A DNA stretch of 64,000 nt from positions 558,001 through 622,000 of the forward strand of contig NZ_JAHWCI010000006.1 in the NCBI RefSeq assembly GCF_019550915.1, written 5' to 3'. Shown one piece after another: positions 1 through 7,934 of this stretch (the stretch's first letter is position 1; every line of letters starts with the position of its first letter). Source of the DNA: Mumia sp. zg.B17 (GTDB lineage Bacteria; Actinomycetota; Actinomycetes; Propionibacteriales; Nocardioidaceae). A program made the translations under genes and the position numbers. The notes beneath the pieces were generated by a model. That model was given only the letters and a program-made list of their open reading frames with translations. It was not told where the DNA came from and did not search any database.

Positions 1-538
1 ATGCGAGCTCGATGCCCTCGTGCGCGTAGAAGTACTCGTCGCCCCAGCCGCCCGCGGCGTCGAAGGCCGCTCGCCGGACGACCAGCACGCCCTCCCACAG
101 CGAGAACGCGGGCGAGGAACGGCGCGGGTCGCCCTTGCGCATCCGGGGGATCCACCGCGTCGGCGCCTCCTCCCCCGGGCTCTCGACGCGAGGCTGGACC
201 ACCCCCAGCCGCCGGTCGTCCGCGAACAGCTCCGAAGCCCTCGCGAGGAAGTCCGGGTCGACCAGGCGCGCGTCGTCGTCGACGAAGAGCAGCAGGTCGC
301 CCGTGACGTGGGGCACACCGGCGTTGCGGCCCGCCGGGATCCCGAGGTTCTCCGGGAGCGCGAGCGTCGCGACGCCCTCGGGCAGGTCGACCGGAGCCCA
401 CCCGTTGCCGACGCACACCACGTCGACGTCGACCCCCTGCTGGGCCAGCACCGAGTCGATCGCGGCGCGGAGGTCGTCAGGGCGCTTGCCCTGGGTCAGG
501 ATGACGGCTCCGACACGGGGGCGTACGGCGGTGGTCAC
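1..538 (-). CDS. GT2 family glycosyltransferase, C-terminus cut by window edge
   Basis: The reading frame starts at a GTG (536-538) and is still open at base 1, giving about 179 N-terminal residues of a GT-A fold glycosyltransferase. Near the N-terminus is a Rossmann strand of the type AVILTQGKRPDDLRAAI. The segment ENLGIPAGRNAG follows, and the metal/nucleotide-sugar DDD motif lies at about residues 87-89 (LLFVDDDARL). These are hallmarks of family 2 enzymes, which move sugars from NDP-donors to polysaccharide or glycolipid acceptors at the inner membrane face. The start is supported by TACGGT at 546-551, 7 nt upstream of GTG, which fits a leaderless transcript. The acceptor cannot be told because the C-terminal half lies outside the window. 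Confidence 0.85.
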   Translation of the reverse strand, partial: MTTAVRPRVGAVILTQGKRPDDLRAAIDSVLAQQGVDVDVVCVGNGWAPVDLPEGVATLALPENLGIPAGRNAGVPHVTGDLLLFVDDDARLVDPDFLARASELFADDRRLGVVQPRVESPGEEAPTRWIPRMRKGDPRRSSPAFSLWEGVLVVRRAAFDAAGGWGDEYFYAHEGIELA

Positions 539-545
539 GCGAGCC

Positions 546-551
546 ACCGTA
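546..551 (-). promoter_or_regulatory. -10 box for leaderless glycosyltransferase mRNA
   Basis: TACGGT on the minus strand lies 7 nt before the GTG start; no Shine-Dalgarno sequence is visible. The spacing places transcription start at or next to the start codon. Confidence 0.5.
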
Positions 552-581
552 CCCGCGGGCCTCAGGGAGGCTCGCTGCCGG

Positions 582-1004
582 TCAGGACGCGACAGCGTCG
601 CCGCACGTCACGGCGAGGCGCCCCGCGGGTGCGACGTCGACGATCAGCGCAGAGGCCCGGACGGCGAGCTGGCCCGAGGTGTGGAGGATCCGGAAGCGCC
701 CGCCCCGTCCACGGCTGAGCTCGACGACCTCGGGCAGGTCCGTGGGGCGTCGGCGCAGCCGCTCGCGCCACGACGGACGCCAGACCGGCACTCGGACGCC
801 GTCGAACGTGAGCACGACGTGGACGGGCACGTCCCCGAGCGGCGAGGAGTCCTCCGAGATCGCCAGCGACACCGACAGCTGCGGCGTCATCCCGCCGTGG
901 AAGGAGACGTGCTGGAGCCGCGAACCAGGGATGCGGGCAAGGATGTCGCCCGCCCACAACCCGTATCCGCGCGCCCGGTCGGAGAGTGTCACGGGCCGTC
1001 GCAT
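582..1004 (-). CDS. conserved hypothetical protein
   Basis: I do not recognise this 140-residue protein. It has no signal peptide or membrane segment and is rich in beta-prone stretches such as VPVHVVLTFDGVRVPVWRP, so it is probably a small cytoplasmic beta-rich protein. The ATG at 1004 (MRRPVTLSDRARGYG) was chosen; an in-frame ATG at 1022 would add MCCDAF, and neither has a clear ribosome binding site. The gene lies 49 bp downstream of the FMN reductase on the same strand, so it may be co-transcribed, but nothing links its function to flavin chemistry. Coding character comes from strong GC3 bias and the absence of a better ORF on either strand. Confidence 0.6.
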   Translation of the reverse strand: MRRPVTLSDRARGYGLWAGDILARIPGSRLQHVSFHGGMTPQLSVSLAISEDSSPLGDVPVHVVLTFDGVRVPVWRPSWRERLRRRPTDLPEVVELSRGRGGRFRILHTSGQLAVRASALIVDVAPAGRLAVTCGDAVAS

Positions 1005-1053
1005 GAACGCATCACAGCACATCGAGCGGTCACGCTCGCGCTGCCACGCGGGC

Positions 1054-1671
1054 TCACCGACCCGCCAGCATGTCCTCGAACGAGGACGTCAGGGTGAAGG
1101 GATCGGCTGCCGGAGGCGCCTCCCGTGCCGCGACAAGCGCTGCCAGCTCGCCGCCCGCCCGCTCGATCCGTTCCTGCAGAGGACCGGTCGCGCCGTCCGC
1201 CCCGCCCCAGTCCTCGGCCGCGGCGAACACCGCGGTCGGCACGACGACCGCGCGCAGGTAGGCGAACAGCGGCCGCAGGGCATGCTCGAGGGCGAGCGAG
1301 TGGCGTGCGGTCCCGGCGGTGGCCGCGATCAGGACCGGCTTGGCCGCCAGTGCGTCCTTCTCGAGGACGTCGATGAACGACTTGAACAGCCCTGAGCACG
1401 AGGCCGTGAAGATCGGCGTGGCGACGACGAGACCGTCTGCGGCGACGACATCGTCGATCACGGTCTGCAGCCCTGCCGGGGCGAACCCCGTCAGCATCGC
1501 GTCGGTGATGTCGTGCGCGTGCTCGCGGAGCCCGTGCACCCGCACATCGGCGTCGATGCCTCGGGTGAGCAGTCCGTCCCGGACGGCCTGCGTGAGCCGG
1601 TCGGCGAGCAGTCGCGTCGAGGACGGATCGCTCAGACCGGCACTGATGACGGTGATCGTGCGGCTGGTCAT
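1054..1671 (-). CDS. NAD(P)H-dependent FMN reductase, CE1759 type
   Basis: A 205-residue flavodoxin-like fold FMN reductase. The N-terminal segment ITVISAGLSDPSSTRLLADRL is the phosphate-binding start of this fold, and VVATPIFTASCSGLFKSFIDVL is the typical flavin-binding loop of the NADPH-dependent FMN reductase family. Its ATG overlaps the stop codon of the upstream luciferase-like monooxygenase by 4 bp (ATGA, 1668-1671), so the two are translationally coupled. This is the usual pairing in which the reductase supplies reduced FMN to a two-component flavin monooxygenase. Substrate of the pair is unknown. Confidence 0.88.
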   Translation of the reverse strand: MTSRTITVISAGLSDPSSTRLLADRLTQAVRDGLLTRGIDADVRVHGLREHAHDITDAMLTGFAPAGLQTVIDDVVAADGLVVATPIFTASCSGLFKSFIDVLEKDALAAKPVLIAATAGTARHSLALEHALRPLFAYLRAVVVPTAVFAAAEDWGGADGATGPLQERIERAGGELAALVAAREAPPAADPFTLTSSFEDMLAGR

Positions 1672-2825
1672 ACGGTCGCCTCCTCGGTGCTCTCCTGGAC
1701 GGACGTCCCGGTGACGTCGTCGCCGTCGGCATGGACGGTGGCGTCGTGGCCGCCGCCGGCAGCGGCCACCAGCGACGCGTGGGTGGGTGCGTCGGGGACG
1801 TGGTCGGGCTTGAGCGCCGCGAACTCCTTGCGGAGGACAGGCACGACCTCCTCGCCGAGGAGGTCGAGCTGCTCGAGGACCGTCTTGAGCGGCAGGCCCG
1901 CGTGGTCCATGAGGAACAGCTGGCGCTGGTAGTCGCCGACGTACTCCCTGAACCCGAGCGTCCGCTCGATCACCTGCGCGGGACTGCCGACGGTCAGCGG
2001 CGTCTCGCGGGTGAAGTCCTCCATGCTCGGTCCGTGCCCGTAGACGGGCGCGTTGTCGAAGTACGGTCGGAACTCGTCGACGGCCTCCTGGCTGTTCTTG
2101 CGCATGAAGACCTGTCCACCGAGACCCACGATGGCCTGGTCGGCGGTCCCGTGTCCGTAGTGCTCGAACCGCTGACGGTAGAAGGCGATCATCCGCTCGG
2201 TGTGGCTCGCGGGCCAGAAGATGTGGTTCGCGAAGAAGCCGTCACCGTAGTACGCGGCCTGCTCGGCGATCTCGGGACTGCGGATCGATCCGTGCCAGAC
2301 GAAGGGCGGCACCCCGTCGAGCGGGCGCGGCGTCGAGGTGAAGCCCTGCAGCGGCGTACGGAACTTGCCTTCCCAGTCCACGACGTCCTCGGTCCACAGG
2401 CGTCGCAGCAGGTGGTAGTTCTCGATCGCGAGCTCGATGCCCTGCCGGATGTCCTTGCCGAACCACGGATAGACCGGGCCGGTGTTGCCGCGGCCCATCA
2501 TCAGGTCGTTCCGGCCGTCGGAGAGGTGTTGCAGCGTCGCGTAGTCCTCGGCGATCCGGACGGGATCGGTCGTCGTGATGAGCGTCGTCGACGTCGAGAG
2601 GATCAACCTCTCGGTCTGTGCGGCGATGTAGGCCAGCGTCGTGGTCGGCGCGGACGGGATGAAGGGCGGGTTGTGGTGCTGCCCGGTGGCGAAGACGTCC
2701 AGTCCCACCTCCTCGGCCTTCGTGGCGATCGCGACGGTCGCCTTGATCCGCTCGTGCTCGGTCGGTGTCCGGCCCGTCGTGGGGTCGGTCGTGACGTCAC
2801 CGACGGTGAAGATCCCGAACTGCAT
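1668..2825 (-). CDS. LLM class flavin-dependent oxidoreductase, CE1758 type
   Basis: A 385-residue luciferase-like (TIM barrel) monooxygenase beginning MQFGIFTVGDVTTDPTTGRTP, which resembles the actinobacterial CE1758 subfamily. Further family segments are GQHHNPPFIPSAPTTTLAYIA and the barrel loop NDLMMGRGNTGPVYPWFG. The ATG at 2825 was preferred over an upstream in-frame ATG at 2882 because it carries an AGGA about 5 nt upstream (2826-2845) and starts exactly at the first barrel strand. It would use FMNH2 from the overlapping reductase to oxygenate an organic substrate that cannot be predicted. It is divergent from the DinB-like gene at 2921. Confidence 0.88.
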   Translation of the reverse strand: MQFGIFTVGDVTTDPTTGRTPTEHERIKATVAIATKAEEVGLDVFATGQHHNPPFIPSAPTTTLAYIAAQTERLILSTSTTLITTTDPVRIAEDYATLQHLSDGRNDLMMGRGNTGPVYPWFGKDIRQGIELAIENYHLLRRLWTEDVVDWEGKFRTPLQGFTSTPRPLDGVPPFVWHGSIRSPEIAEQAAYYGDGFFANHIFWPASHTERMIAFYRQRFEHYGHGTADQAIVGLGGQVFMRKNSQEAVDEFRPYFDNAPVYGHGPSMEDFTRETPLTVGSPAQVIERTLGFREYVGDYQRQLFLMDHAGLPLKTVLEQLDLLGEEVVPVLRKEFAALKPDHVPDAPTHASLVAAAGGGHDATVHADGDDVTGTSVQESTEEATV

Positions 2826-2886
2826 CGTGTCCTCGTCTCCGACCGCGTCTGCGGTCTCACACCAAAGTAGTGCACAGTTCAACTAA

Positions 2887-2914
2887 ATGACAACGCGCGC
2901 TATTCCCCTACCGT
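2887..2914 (+). promoter_or_regulatory. promoter for leaderless DinB-like gene
   Basis: ATGACA (2887-2892) and TACCGT (2909-2914) are separated by 16 bp, and the -10 ends 6 nt before the ATG at 2921. This fits a leaderless transcript and fixes the start. Confidence 0.5.
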
Positions 2915-2920
2915 GGGTGG

Positions 2921-3463
2921 ATGGCGACAGACTCCGCGCTCGATGCGCTGCGATCCATGCTTCTCGACCGCGTCGACCGCACCGACGAGCTGGTCGATGC
3001 CCTCACGGACGACCTCCCGACACCGATCGGCACCTACCGCCCGGACGGCGAGGCCAACACCGTCTGCTGGTTGCTCTGGCACCAGGCACGCGTGCTCGAC
3101 GACCACGGCGCGGATCTCGCGGGCACGCTCCCGGTCTGGACCGACGGCGGATGGTACGACGAGCTGCGCCTCCCCTTCACGAAGGAGGCCACCGGGTACG
3201 GCCAGTCCGCCGACGAGGTGGCCCAGGTCGTCGCGAGCGGCGGACAGCTCGCCGGCTACCACCACGACGTCACCGCGCGGGTGCGCGACTACCTCGCAGC
3301 GGTGGACGTGGCCGAGCTCGAGCGCGTCGTCGACCGACGGTGGGACCCGCCGGTCACGGCGGCGGTCCGGATCGTCAGCATGCTCGACGACAGCGTCCAG
3401 CACCTCGGCCAGGCGGCATACGTCCGCGGCCTGGCCGAGCGTGCAGGTCTCGGCGACGAGTGA
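2921..3463 (+). CDS. DinB-fold protein, mycothiol transferase/DUF664-like
   Basis: A 180-residue four-helix protein of the DinB/YfiT-like superfamily. Helix 1 carries WLLWHQARVLDDH (His54, His62) and a later helix carries SMLDDSVQHLGQAAYVRG (His161), which are positions of the metal-binding histidines in this fold. Many actinobacterial members bind divalent metal and transfer mycothiol to electrophiles, or act as mycothiol-dependent maleylpyruvate isomerases. The exact reaction cannot be read from sequence. The start is fixed by a -10-like TACCGT 6 nt upstream. It is divergent from the flavin monooxygenase operon. Confidence 0.82.
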   Translation: MATDSALDALRSMLLDRVDRTDELVDALTDDLPTPIGTYRPDGEANTVCWLLWHQARVLDDHGADLAGTLPVWTDGGWYDELRLPFTKEATGYGQSADEVAQVVASGGQLAGYHHDVTARVRDYLAAVDVAELERVVDRRWDPPVTAAVRIVSMLDDSVQHLGQAAYVRGLAERAGLGDE

Positions 3464-3466
3464 CCG

Positions 3467-4192
3467 TCAGGCCGTGTCGATCAGCACGATCGGGTCTGCC
3501 GTCGGCTCCTTGGAGCCGCCGGCCGGCTCGACGCTGATCGCGACCGCGGTGACGCCCGAGACGTCCTCCATGACGTGCGCGCCTCTGCCACCCTGCTCAT
3601 CGCGTGGCAGCACGCCGGCGCTGTGCATCGTGCCGTCGCTCTGGGTCCACATCTGGTAGTCGTACCCGTCGGCGAGCTTCGGCAGGTCGGCGACGACCAT
3701 GACGGCCTTCGCGAGATCGGCCGACTGCACCACGCTCACCGTTCCGCCACCCGCGACCGGCGCCGACACCATCGCGGCGTCGGGGGCCGAGAGGACCTCG
3801 GTGATCGCGGCCTGCTGCGCCTCGATCTGGTCGGCCTGGTCGCGCTGGGACACCCCGAAGACCGCGGCACCGACCACGAGGGCGAGCGCGGCCGCAGCGA
3901 CGAGCACGCGGGTGGGCCAGCCCTTCAGCCGGCGCCGGCGTCCGCCGAGCTCCACGACCACCGGACGCTCCTGCGGCGTCCGAGCGATCGCGTCGAGGAC
4001 GCCCTGCCGCAGGTGCGGAGGCGCCACGACCTCCTCGGCGGCACCGAGCCGAGCGGCGGTCACGAGGAACCCTCCGACCTCCTCAGCGCAGTCGGAGCAC
4101 CGGCTGAGGTGAGCCTCGTACGCCTCGCGCTCCTCGGTGTCGAGGGCGTCGAGGGCGTAGGCACCGGCGAGGTTGTGGGGGTCCGTGGTCAT
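3467..4192 (-). CDS. rskA: anti-sigma-K factor RskA
   Basis: A 241-residue membrane anti-sigma factor. The N-terminal cytoplasmic domain has the zinc anti-sigma motif HLSRCSDC (His28, Cys32, Cys35). A single membrane helix lies at about residues 95-115 (VLVAAAALALVVGAAVFGV), followed by an extracytoplasmic RskA domain with the segment YDYQMWTQSDGTMHSAGVL. In mycobacteria RskA holds SigK at the membrane and is cleaved by regulated proteolysis to release it. Its ATG overlaps the sigK stop by 4 bp (4189-4192), so sigma and anti-sigma are made together. The start was taken at MTTDPHN because the longer upstream frame runs through sigK. Confidence 0.92.
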   Translation of the reverse strand: MTTDPHNLAGAYALDALDTEEREAYEAHLSRCSDCAEEVGGFLVTAARLGAAEEVVAPPHLRQGVLDAIARTPQERPVVVELGGRRRRLKGWPTRVLVAAAALALVVGAAVFGVSQRDQADQIEAQQAAITEVLSAPDAAMVSAPVAGGGTVSVVQSADLAKAVMVVADLPKLADGYDYQMWTQSDGTMHSAGVLPRDEQGGRGAHVMEDVSGVTAVAISVEPAGGSKEPTADPIVLIDTA

Positions 4193-4788
4193 GCCGTCAC
4201 CCCCAGGCAGTCGCGCAGCCGGATCAGGCCGTCGCGCAGTCGTGTCTTCACCGTCGCCGGATTCGCCTCCAGCATCACCGCAACCTGGGCGTAGGTGTGG
4301 CCCTGATAGTAGGCCAGTCCCACGGCCTCTCGCTGCAAGTCTGTCAACGTGCCGAGGCAGCGACGAACCTGTTCGTGCTCCAGCCGCACGGTCACCTCGT
4401 CGGCGACCTGGTCGTACGCCGGACCACCGGACCAGTCGTACCGCGCGTCCCGGTCGGCCGCCGCCTGGTCGTGGCGGACGGCGTCGACGGCCCGCCGGTG
4501 GGCCAGGGTGAGCACCCACGACCGCGCCCGGCCCCGGCCGGCGTCGAAGTTCGGCGCCTTCTGCCACACCTGCAAGAACACCTCCTGCGTCACCTCCTCC
4601 GAGCGGACCGGGTCGCGCAGGACCCGGCGTACGAGACCGAAGACCGCCCCGGACAGGGCGTCGTAGACCGAACCGAAAGCGTCCTCGTCCCCCCGCGCGA
4701 CACGCGCCATCAGGGCCTCGAGGTCGTCGGTCGCCGGTGGAGGGACCGCGTGCGGGTCCCCGCGTCGATCGTGCTCCGGATCTGGCAT
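4189..4788 (-). CDS. sigK: ECF RNA polymerase sigma factor SigK
   Basis: A 199-residue ECF sigma factor. Region 2 is AFGSVYDALSGAVFGLVRRV through EEVTQEVFLQVWQKAPNFD. Region 4 contains LTDLQREAVGLAYYQGHTYAQVAVML with the helix-turn-helix. The overlapping downstream partner is an RskA-type anti-sigma factor, which makes the SigK assignment secure. AGGAG lies 5 nt before the ATG. A CCATCC-N16-CGAATC element (4821-4848) precedes the gene, and I recall this pattern as the mycobacterial SigK promoter consensus, so sigK is probably autoregulated. The likely targets start 128 bp away on the other strand. Confidence 0.92.
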   Translation of the reverse strand: MPDPEHDRRGDPHAVPPPATDDLEALMARVARGDEDAFGSVYDALSGAVFGLVRRVLRDPVRSEEVTQEVFLQVWQKAPNFDAGRGRARSWVLTLAHRRAVDAVRHDQAAADRDARYDWSGGPAYDQVADEVTVRLEHEQVRRCLGTLTDLQREAVGLAYYQGHTYAQVAVMLEANPATVKTRLRDGLIRLRDCLGVTA

Positions 4789-4820
4789 CCGTACTCCTGC
4801 GCTCGGGGGGTCTCACTGGT

Positions 4821-4848
4821 GATTCGTCACCGCCCACCACGTGGATGG
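4821..4848 (-). promoter_or_regulatory. SigK-type promoter of sigK-rskA
   Basis: On the minus strand -35 CCATCC (4843-4848) and -10 CGAATC (4821-4826) are exactly 16 bp apart, with the sigK ATG 32 nt past the -10. The element has a twin on the plus strand at 4882-4909 with identical spacing. Confidence 0.75.
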
Positions 4849-4881
4849 TCCGTGGCCCGATCACATTCTCGCCCGTCGCGC

Positions 4882-4909
4882 CCATCCCTGTCGCGGGCGG
4901 CCGCGAAGC
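4882..4909 (+). promoter_or_regulatory. SigK-type promoter of oxidoreductase-fasciclin operon
   Basis: On the plus strand -35 CCATCC (4882-4887), 16 bp, then CGAAGC (4904-4909), one base off CGAATC. The -10 ends 6 nt before the ATG at 4916, so the transcript would be leaderless. Confidence 0.65.
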
Positions 4910-4915
4910 AGGAGC

Positions 4916-6469
4916 ATGGTCCACCACCAAGCATCGCGCCAGGCGCTCGCAGCAGGGTCGGGCGTCCTCGCCGCCCTTGCCGGCACGGCGGCGGGTGCTG
5001 CGGTCGCGACCCTGACCGGTGGTCCCTCGCCGGTCGTGGCCGTCGGCAACGCCTTCGTCGCACGGACACCGGGGTGGCTGAAGGACTTCGCCGTGCGCCA
5101 GTTCGGGGAGGACGACAAGGCCGTCCTGCTGGCCGGTACCGCGGTCGTGCTGGTGCTGATCGCGGCAGGTGCCGGCTGGATCGGGCTGACTCACGCGAGG
5201 ATCGCGGTCGGGCTCGTCGTGGTGACAGGCGTGCTCGCCGTGGCCGCGACCCTGGCGGACACCACGACGTCGGTTCCGCCGGACGTGGCGGTGCTGGCAC
5301 CGCTGGCGACGGTCGCCGTCGGCGTCGCCGCGCTGGTGGTGCTGCTCGCCCCCTTGCGCACCCCGTCGCCGCTGGGCCTACGTCGCGAGGACGACCTCCC
5401 GTCGGGGTTCGACCGGCGCGCGTTCCTGGTGGCAGCGCTCGGGACGGCGGCGGTCGCCACGGTCGGCGGGGGCGTGACGCGGCTCCTCGGGACGTCCGAC
5501 GCTGCTGCGTCCCGGGCGACCGTGACGATCCCCCGGCCGATCGACGCCGCGGTGCCGGTGCCCGCAGGCGTCGACCCGCTGCGAGGCATCTCTCCGTACC
5601 TGACGGACAACCACGACTTCTACCGCGTCGACACGGCGCTCACGGTCCCCGACGTCCCCGCCGACACATGGCGGCTGCGGATCCACGGCGACGTCGACGA
5701 GGAGCTCGAGCTGACCTTCGCCGACCTGATCGCCGAGCCGCTGATCGAACGGCGCATCACCTTGACGTGCGTGTCCAACGAGGTCGGTGGAGAGTACGCG
5801 GGCAACGCGACGTGGATCGGCGTCCCCCTCGCAGGCCTGCTGCGGCGTGCCGGCGTGCGCGACGGCGCCGACGCGCTGAAGTCGACGAGCGCGGACGGCA
5901 TGGTCATCGGCACTCCGCTCGAGGCGGTGCTCGACGGCCGCGACGCCATGGTCGCCGTCGCGATGAACGGCGATCCCCTCCCGCTCGAGCACGGCTTCCC
6001 CGCCCGGATGGTCGTCCCCGGACTCTACGGTTACGTCTCCGCGACGAAGTGGCTCGTCGACCTCGAGGTCACGCGGTTCTCCGACTTCACGGCGTACTGG
6101 ACCTCCCGCGACTGGGCCGAGCAGGCGCCGATCAAGCTCGCCTCCCGCATCGACGTCCCCCGAGGATTCCAGTCCTTCGAGTCCGGCGACGTGCGCGTCG
6201 GCGGTGTCGCGTGGGCACAGAACGTCGGGATCAGTGCCGTCGAGGTCCGCGTCGACGACGGCTCGTGGGAGCCCGCGCGGCTGGCGCCTGAGGACGGGAT
6301 CGACACCTGGCGGCAGTGGACGTGGCGATGGGCCGACGCCACCTCCGGCGACCACACGCTCGCCGTCCGTGCCGTCGACGCCGACGGCAACACCCAGACC
6401 TCCGACCGCGCTGACCCGCGTCCGGACGGCTCCACCGGCTGGCACAGCGTCCAGTTCTCGGTGGAGTGA
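4916..6469 (+). CDS. membrane-anchored molybdopterin-dependent oxidoreductase, sulfite-oxidase fold
   Basis: A 517-residue protein with two parts. Residues 1-150 hold about four membrane helices (for example [21 protein letters not shown] and [20 protein letters not shown]). Then comes [21 protein letters not shown], a twin-arginine-like signal (Arg167-Arg168) or fifth helix. Residues 200-420 form the oxidoreductase molybdopterin-binding domain with the molybdenum-ligand cysteine at Cys285 in ITLTCVSNE. Residues about 430-517 form an Ig-like Mo-co dimerisation domain. The domain layout recalls mycobacterial Rv0218. The catalytic part should face outward, but the substrate is unknown. The start at 4916 is preferred over 4841 because a SigK-like -10 ends 6 nt before it; AGGAG is too close to act as a ribosome site. 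It is co-transcribed with the fasciclin lipoprotein. Confidence 0.87.
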   Translation: MVHHQASRQALAAGSGVLAALAGTAAGAAVATLTGGPSPVVAVGNAFVARTPGWLKDFAVRQFGEDDKAVLLAGTAVVLVLIAAGAGWIGLTHARIAVGLVVVTGVLAVAATLADTTTSVPPDVAVLAPLATVAVGVAALVVLLAPLRTPSPLGLRREDDLPSGFDRRAFLVAALGTAAVATVGGGVTRLLGTSDAAASRATVTIPRPIDAAVPVPAGVDPLRGISPYLTDNHDFYRVDTALTVPDVPADTWRLRIHGDVDEELELTFADLIAEPLIERRITLTCVSNEVGGEYAGNATWIGVPLAGLLRRAGVRDGADALKSTSADGMVIGTPLEAVLDGRDAMVAVAMNGDPLPLEHGFPARMVVPGLYGYVSATKWLVDLEVTRFSDFTAYWTSRDWAEQAPIKLASRIDVPRGFQSFESGDVRVGGVAWAQNVGISAVEVRVDDGSWEPARLAPEDGIDTWRQWTWRWADATSGDHTLAVRAVDADGNTQTSDRADPRPDGSTGWHSVQFSVE

Positions 6470-6495
6470 TCACACCATCGAAGGAAAAGGAAAAG

Positions 6496-7179
6496 ATGAT
6501 GCGCACCACCACACGCAGGACCCGCTTCATGGCGACGGCGGCGCTGCTCGCCTCGCTCACGCTCGTCACTACCGCGTGCGGCGGTGACGACTCCGACTCC
6601 GACTCGAGCTCCAGCGACTCGACGTCGAGCGCCTCGGCCTCGCCGTCGGAGTCGGCGACTGCCGACGACGCCGCGTCCGAGCTCGTCGGTCCCGGCTGCG
6701 CGGCATACGCCGAGCAGGTGCCGGACGGCCCCGGGTCGGTCGAGGGCATGTCCCAGGACCCGGTCGCGACGGCGGCAAGCAACAACCCGCTCCTGAAGAC
6801 TCTCACCGCGGCCGTGAGCGGACAGCTCAACCCGGAGGTGAACCTCGTGGACACGCTCAACGGTGGTGAGTTCACGGTCTTCGCGCCGGTCGACGATGCG
6901 TTCGCGAAGCTGCCGAAGGACACCGTCGCGTCGCTGGGCACGCCCGCCGGCGCCAAGACCCTCGAGTCGGTGCTGACGTACCACGTCGTTCCCGGCCAGC
7001 TGAGCCCCGACGAGGTCGTCGGCACTCACAAGACCGTGAACGGCGCCGAGGTGGAGGTCGCCGGCTCGCCCGACGCGCTGACGGCCGGTGCGGAGGGTGC
7101 CGCGGTGGTCTGTGGCGGCGTCAAGACCGCGAACGCCACCGTGTACCTCATCGACACGGTGCTCATGCCGCCGGCGTGA
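6496..7179 (+). CDS. fasciclin-domain lipoprotein, MPT83/MPT70-like
   Basis: A 227-residue exported protein. A basic N-terminus and hydrophobic stretch ([20 protein letters not shown]) end in a lipobox-like TTAC with Cys28. A Ser/Asp/Ala-rich linker follows, then a fasciclin (FAS1) domain with [15 protein letters not shown] and [10 protein letters not shown], ending [19 protein letters not shown] precedes the ATG at 6496; the longer frame from 6466 would include this site. It starts 26 bp after the oxidoreductase. MPT70 and MPT83 of M. tuberculosis are known SigK targets, so finding this gene beside sigK fits the same regulon. The role is likely adhesive or envelope-associated. Confidence 0.9.
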   Translation: MMRTTTRRTRFMATAALLASLTLVTTACGGDDSDSDSSSSDSTSSASASPSESATADDAASELVGPGCAAYAEQVPDGPGSVEGMSQDPVATAASNNPLLKTLTAAVSGQLNPEVNLVDTLNGGEFTVFAPVDDAFAKLPKDTVASLGTPAGAKTLESVLTYHVVPGQLSPDEVVGTHKTVNGAEVEVAGSPDALTAGAEGAAVVCGGVKTANATVYLIDTVLMPPA

Positions 7180-7192
7180 CCTGAGGAGACCA

Positions 7193-7248
7193 GACCGCCC
7201 GCCGGCCCTCCCCCACGACTCGGGGGTGGGGAGGACCGACGGGCGGTC
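7193..7248. terminator. bidirectional hairpin terminator
   Basis: A 9-bp outer stem (GACCGCCCG at 7193-7201 with CGGGCGGTC at 7240-7248) encloses a second inverted repeat, CCTCCCCCAC against GTGGGGAGG. It sits between the convergent fasciclin and tetR genes and could serve both. Confidence 0.65.
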
Positions 7249-7262
7249 CGTCGCGTCCGCCC

Positions 7263-7895
7263 TCAGCCCGAGGAACCCCGCTCGGCCTCGGACCCGGGAG
7301 ACTCCGGCAGGTGCAGGTAGCCGCCGAGCAGCCGGCGGAGCCGAGCGAGCGCGCGATCCTTGGCCGGCACCGGCGACTCCGGGTCGGTCGACGAGAGACC
7401 GCGGGATGCCTGGACGATGAGCGAGTCGATGTGCTCGGCGACCGCCTCCGGCTCGGGCTCGCCGAACTCGCTGAGCGCCTCGCGCAGCGGCACCTGGAGC
7501 TGGGCGTGGAACTCCGTCATCGGACCGGCCAGGACGTGCGGTTCCACGACCCGGCTCAGCGCCTGCGCGACGGCCTGCTCCGAGCTGGCGAAGAGGTCGA
7601 TGTTGGCCTCGATGTAGGCCCATACGCGGCCGCTCGGCGTGGAGGCTTCCGCCACCCTGCCCAGGACCTTCCCGGCCCAGTCGGGGAACAGCTCCTCGAC
7701 GAGGGCGCCCAGCAGCTCGTCAGCCGACGCGAAGTACTGGTACACGCTGCTTCGTGCGAGGCCCGCCCGGCGACCGACCTCGCCCATCGAGGGCGCCTCG
7801 CCGGTCTCGGCCAGGATGGTGTGTGCCGCGTCCAGGAGTGCCTGGCGCTGGCGAGCGTGGTGCTCGGCCACCGTCGGCGCCGCGATCCGTGGCAT
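7263..7895 (-). CDS. TetR/AcrR family repressor of the adjacent ABC exporter
   Basis: A 210-residue TetR-family regulator. The N-terminal DNA-binding domain runs from ALLDAAHTILAETGEAPSMGEVGRRAGLARSSVYQYFASADELL (about residues 18-62), with the recognition helix in the middle. The C-terminal ligand/dimer domain is unlike any I can name. It is the last gene of a unit ABC permease-ATPase-TetR on the same strand, 39 bp after the ATPase. The palindrome CATGTCGACATG and a second copy in front of the permease gene are the probable operator, so it likely autorepresses the whole operon until an exporter substrate binds. Confidence 0.87.
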   Translation of the reverse strand: MPRIAAPTVAEHHARQRQALLDAAHTILAETGEAPSMGEVGRRAGLARSSVYQYFASADELLGALVEELFPDWAGKVLGRVAEASTPSGRVWAYIEANIDLFASSEQAVAQALSRVVEPHVLAGPMTEFHAQLQVPLREALSEFGEPEPEAVAEHIDSLIVQASRGLSSTDPESPVPAKDRALARLRRLLGGYLHLPESPGSEAERGSSG

Positions 7896-7934
7896 GTCAC
7901 TCCTTCAGCAGTGTCGGAACCTCCGACGATCCCA

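Noticed and set aside
1731-2870. 379-codon plus-strand frame opposite the LLM monooxygenase
   Set aside because: It mirrors the codon bias of a clear minus-strand gene and has no domain.
4841-4915. Upstream in-frame ATG for the molybdopterin oxidoreductase
   Set aside because: It would translate across the SigK-like promoter into an Arg/Pro-rich segment without a ribosome site.
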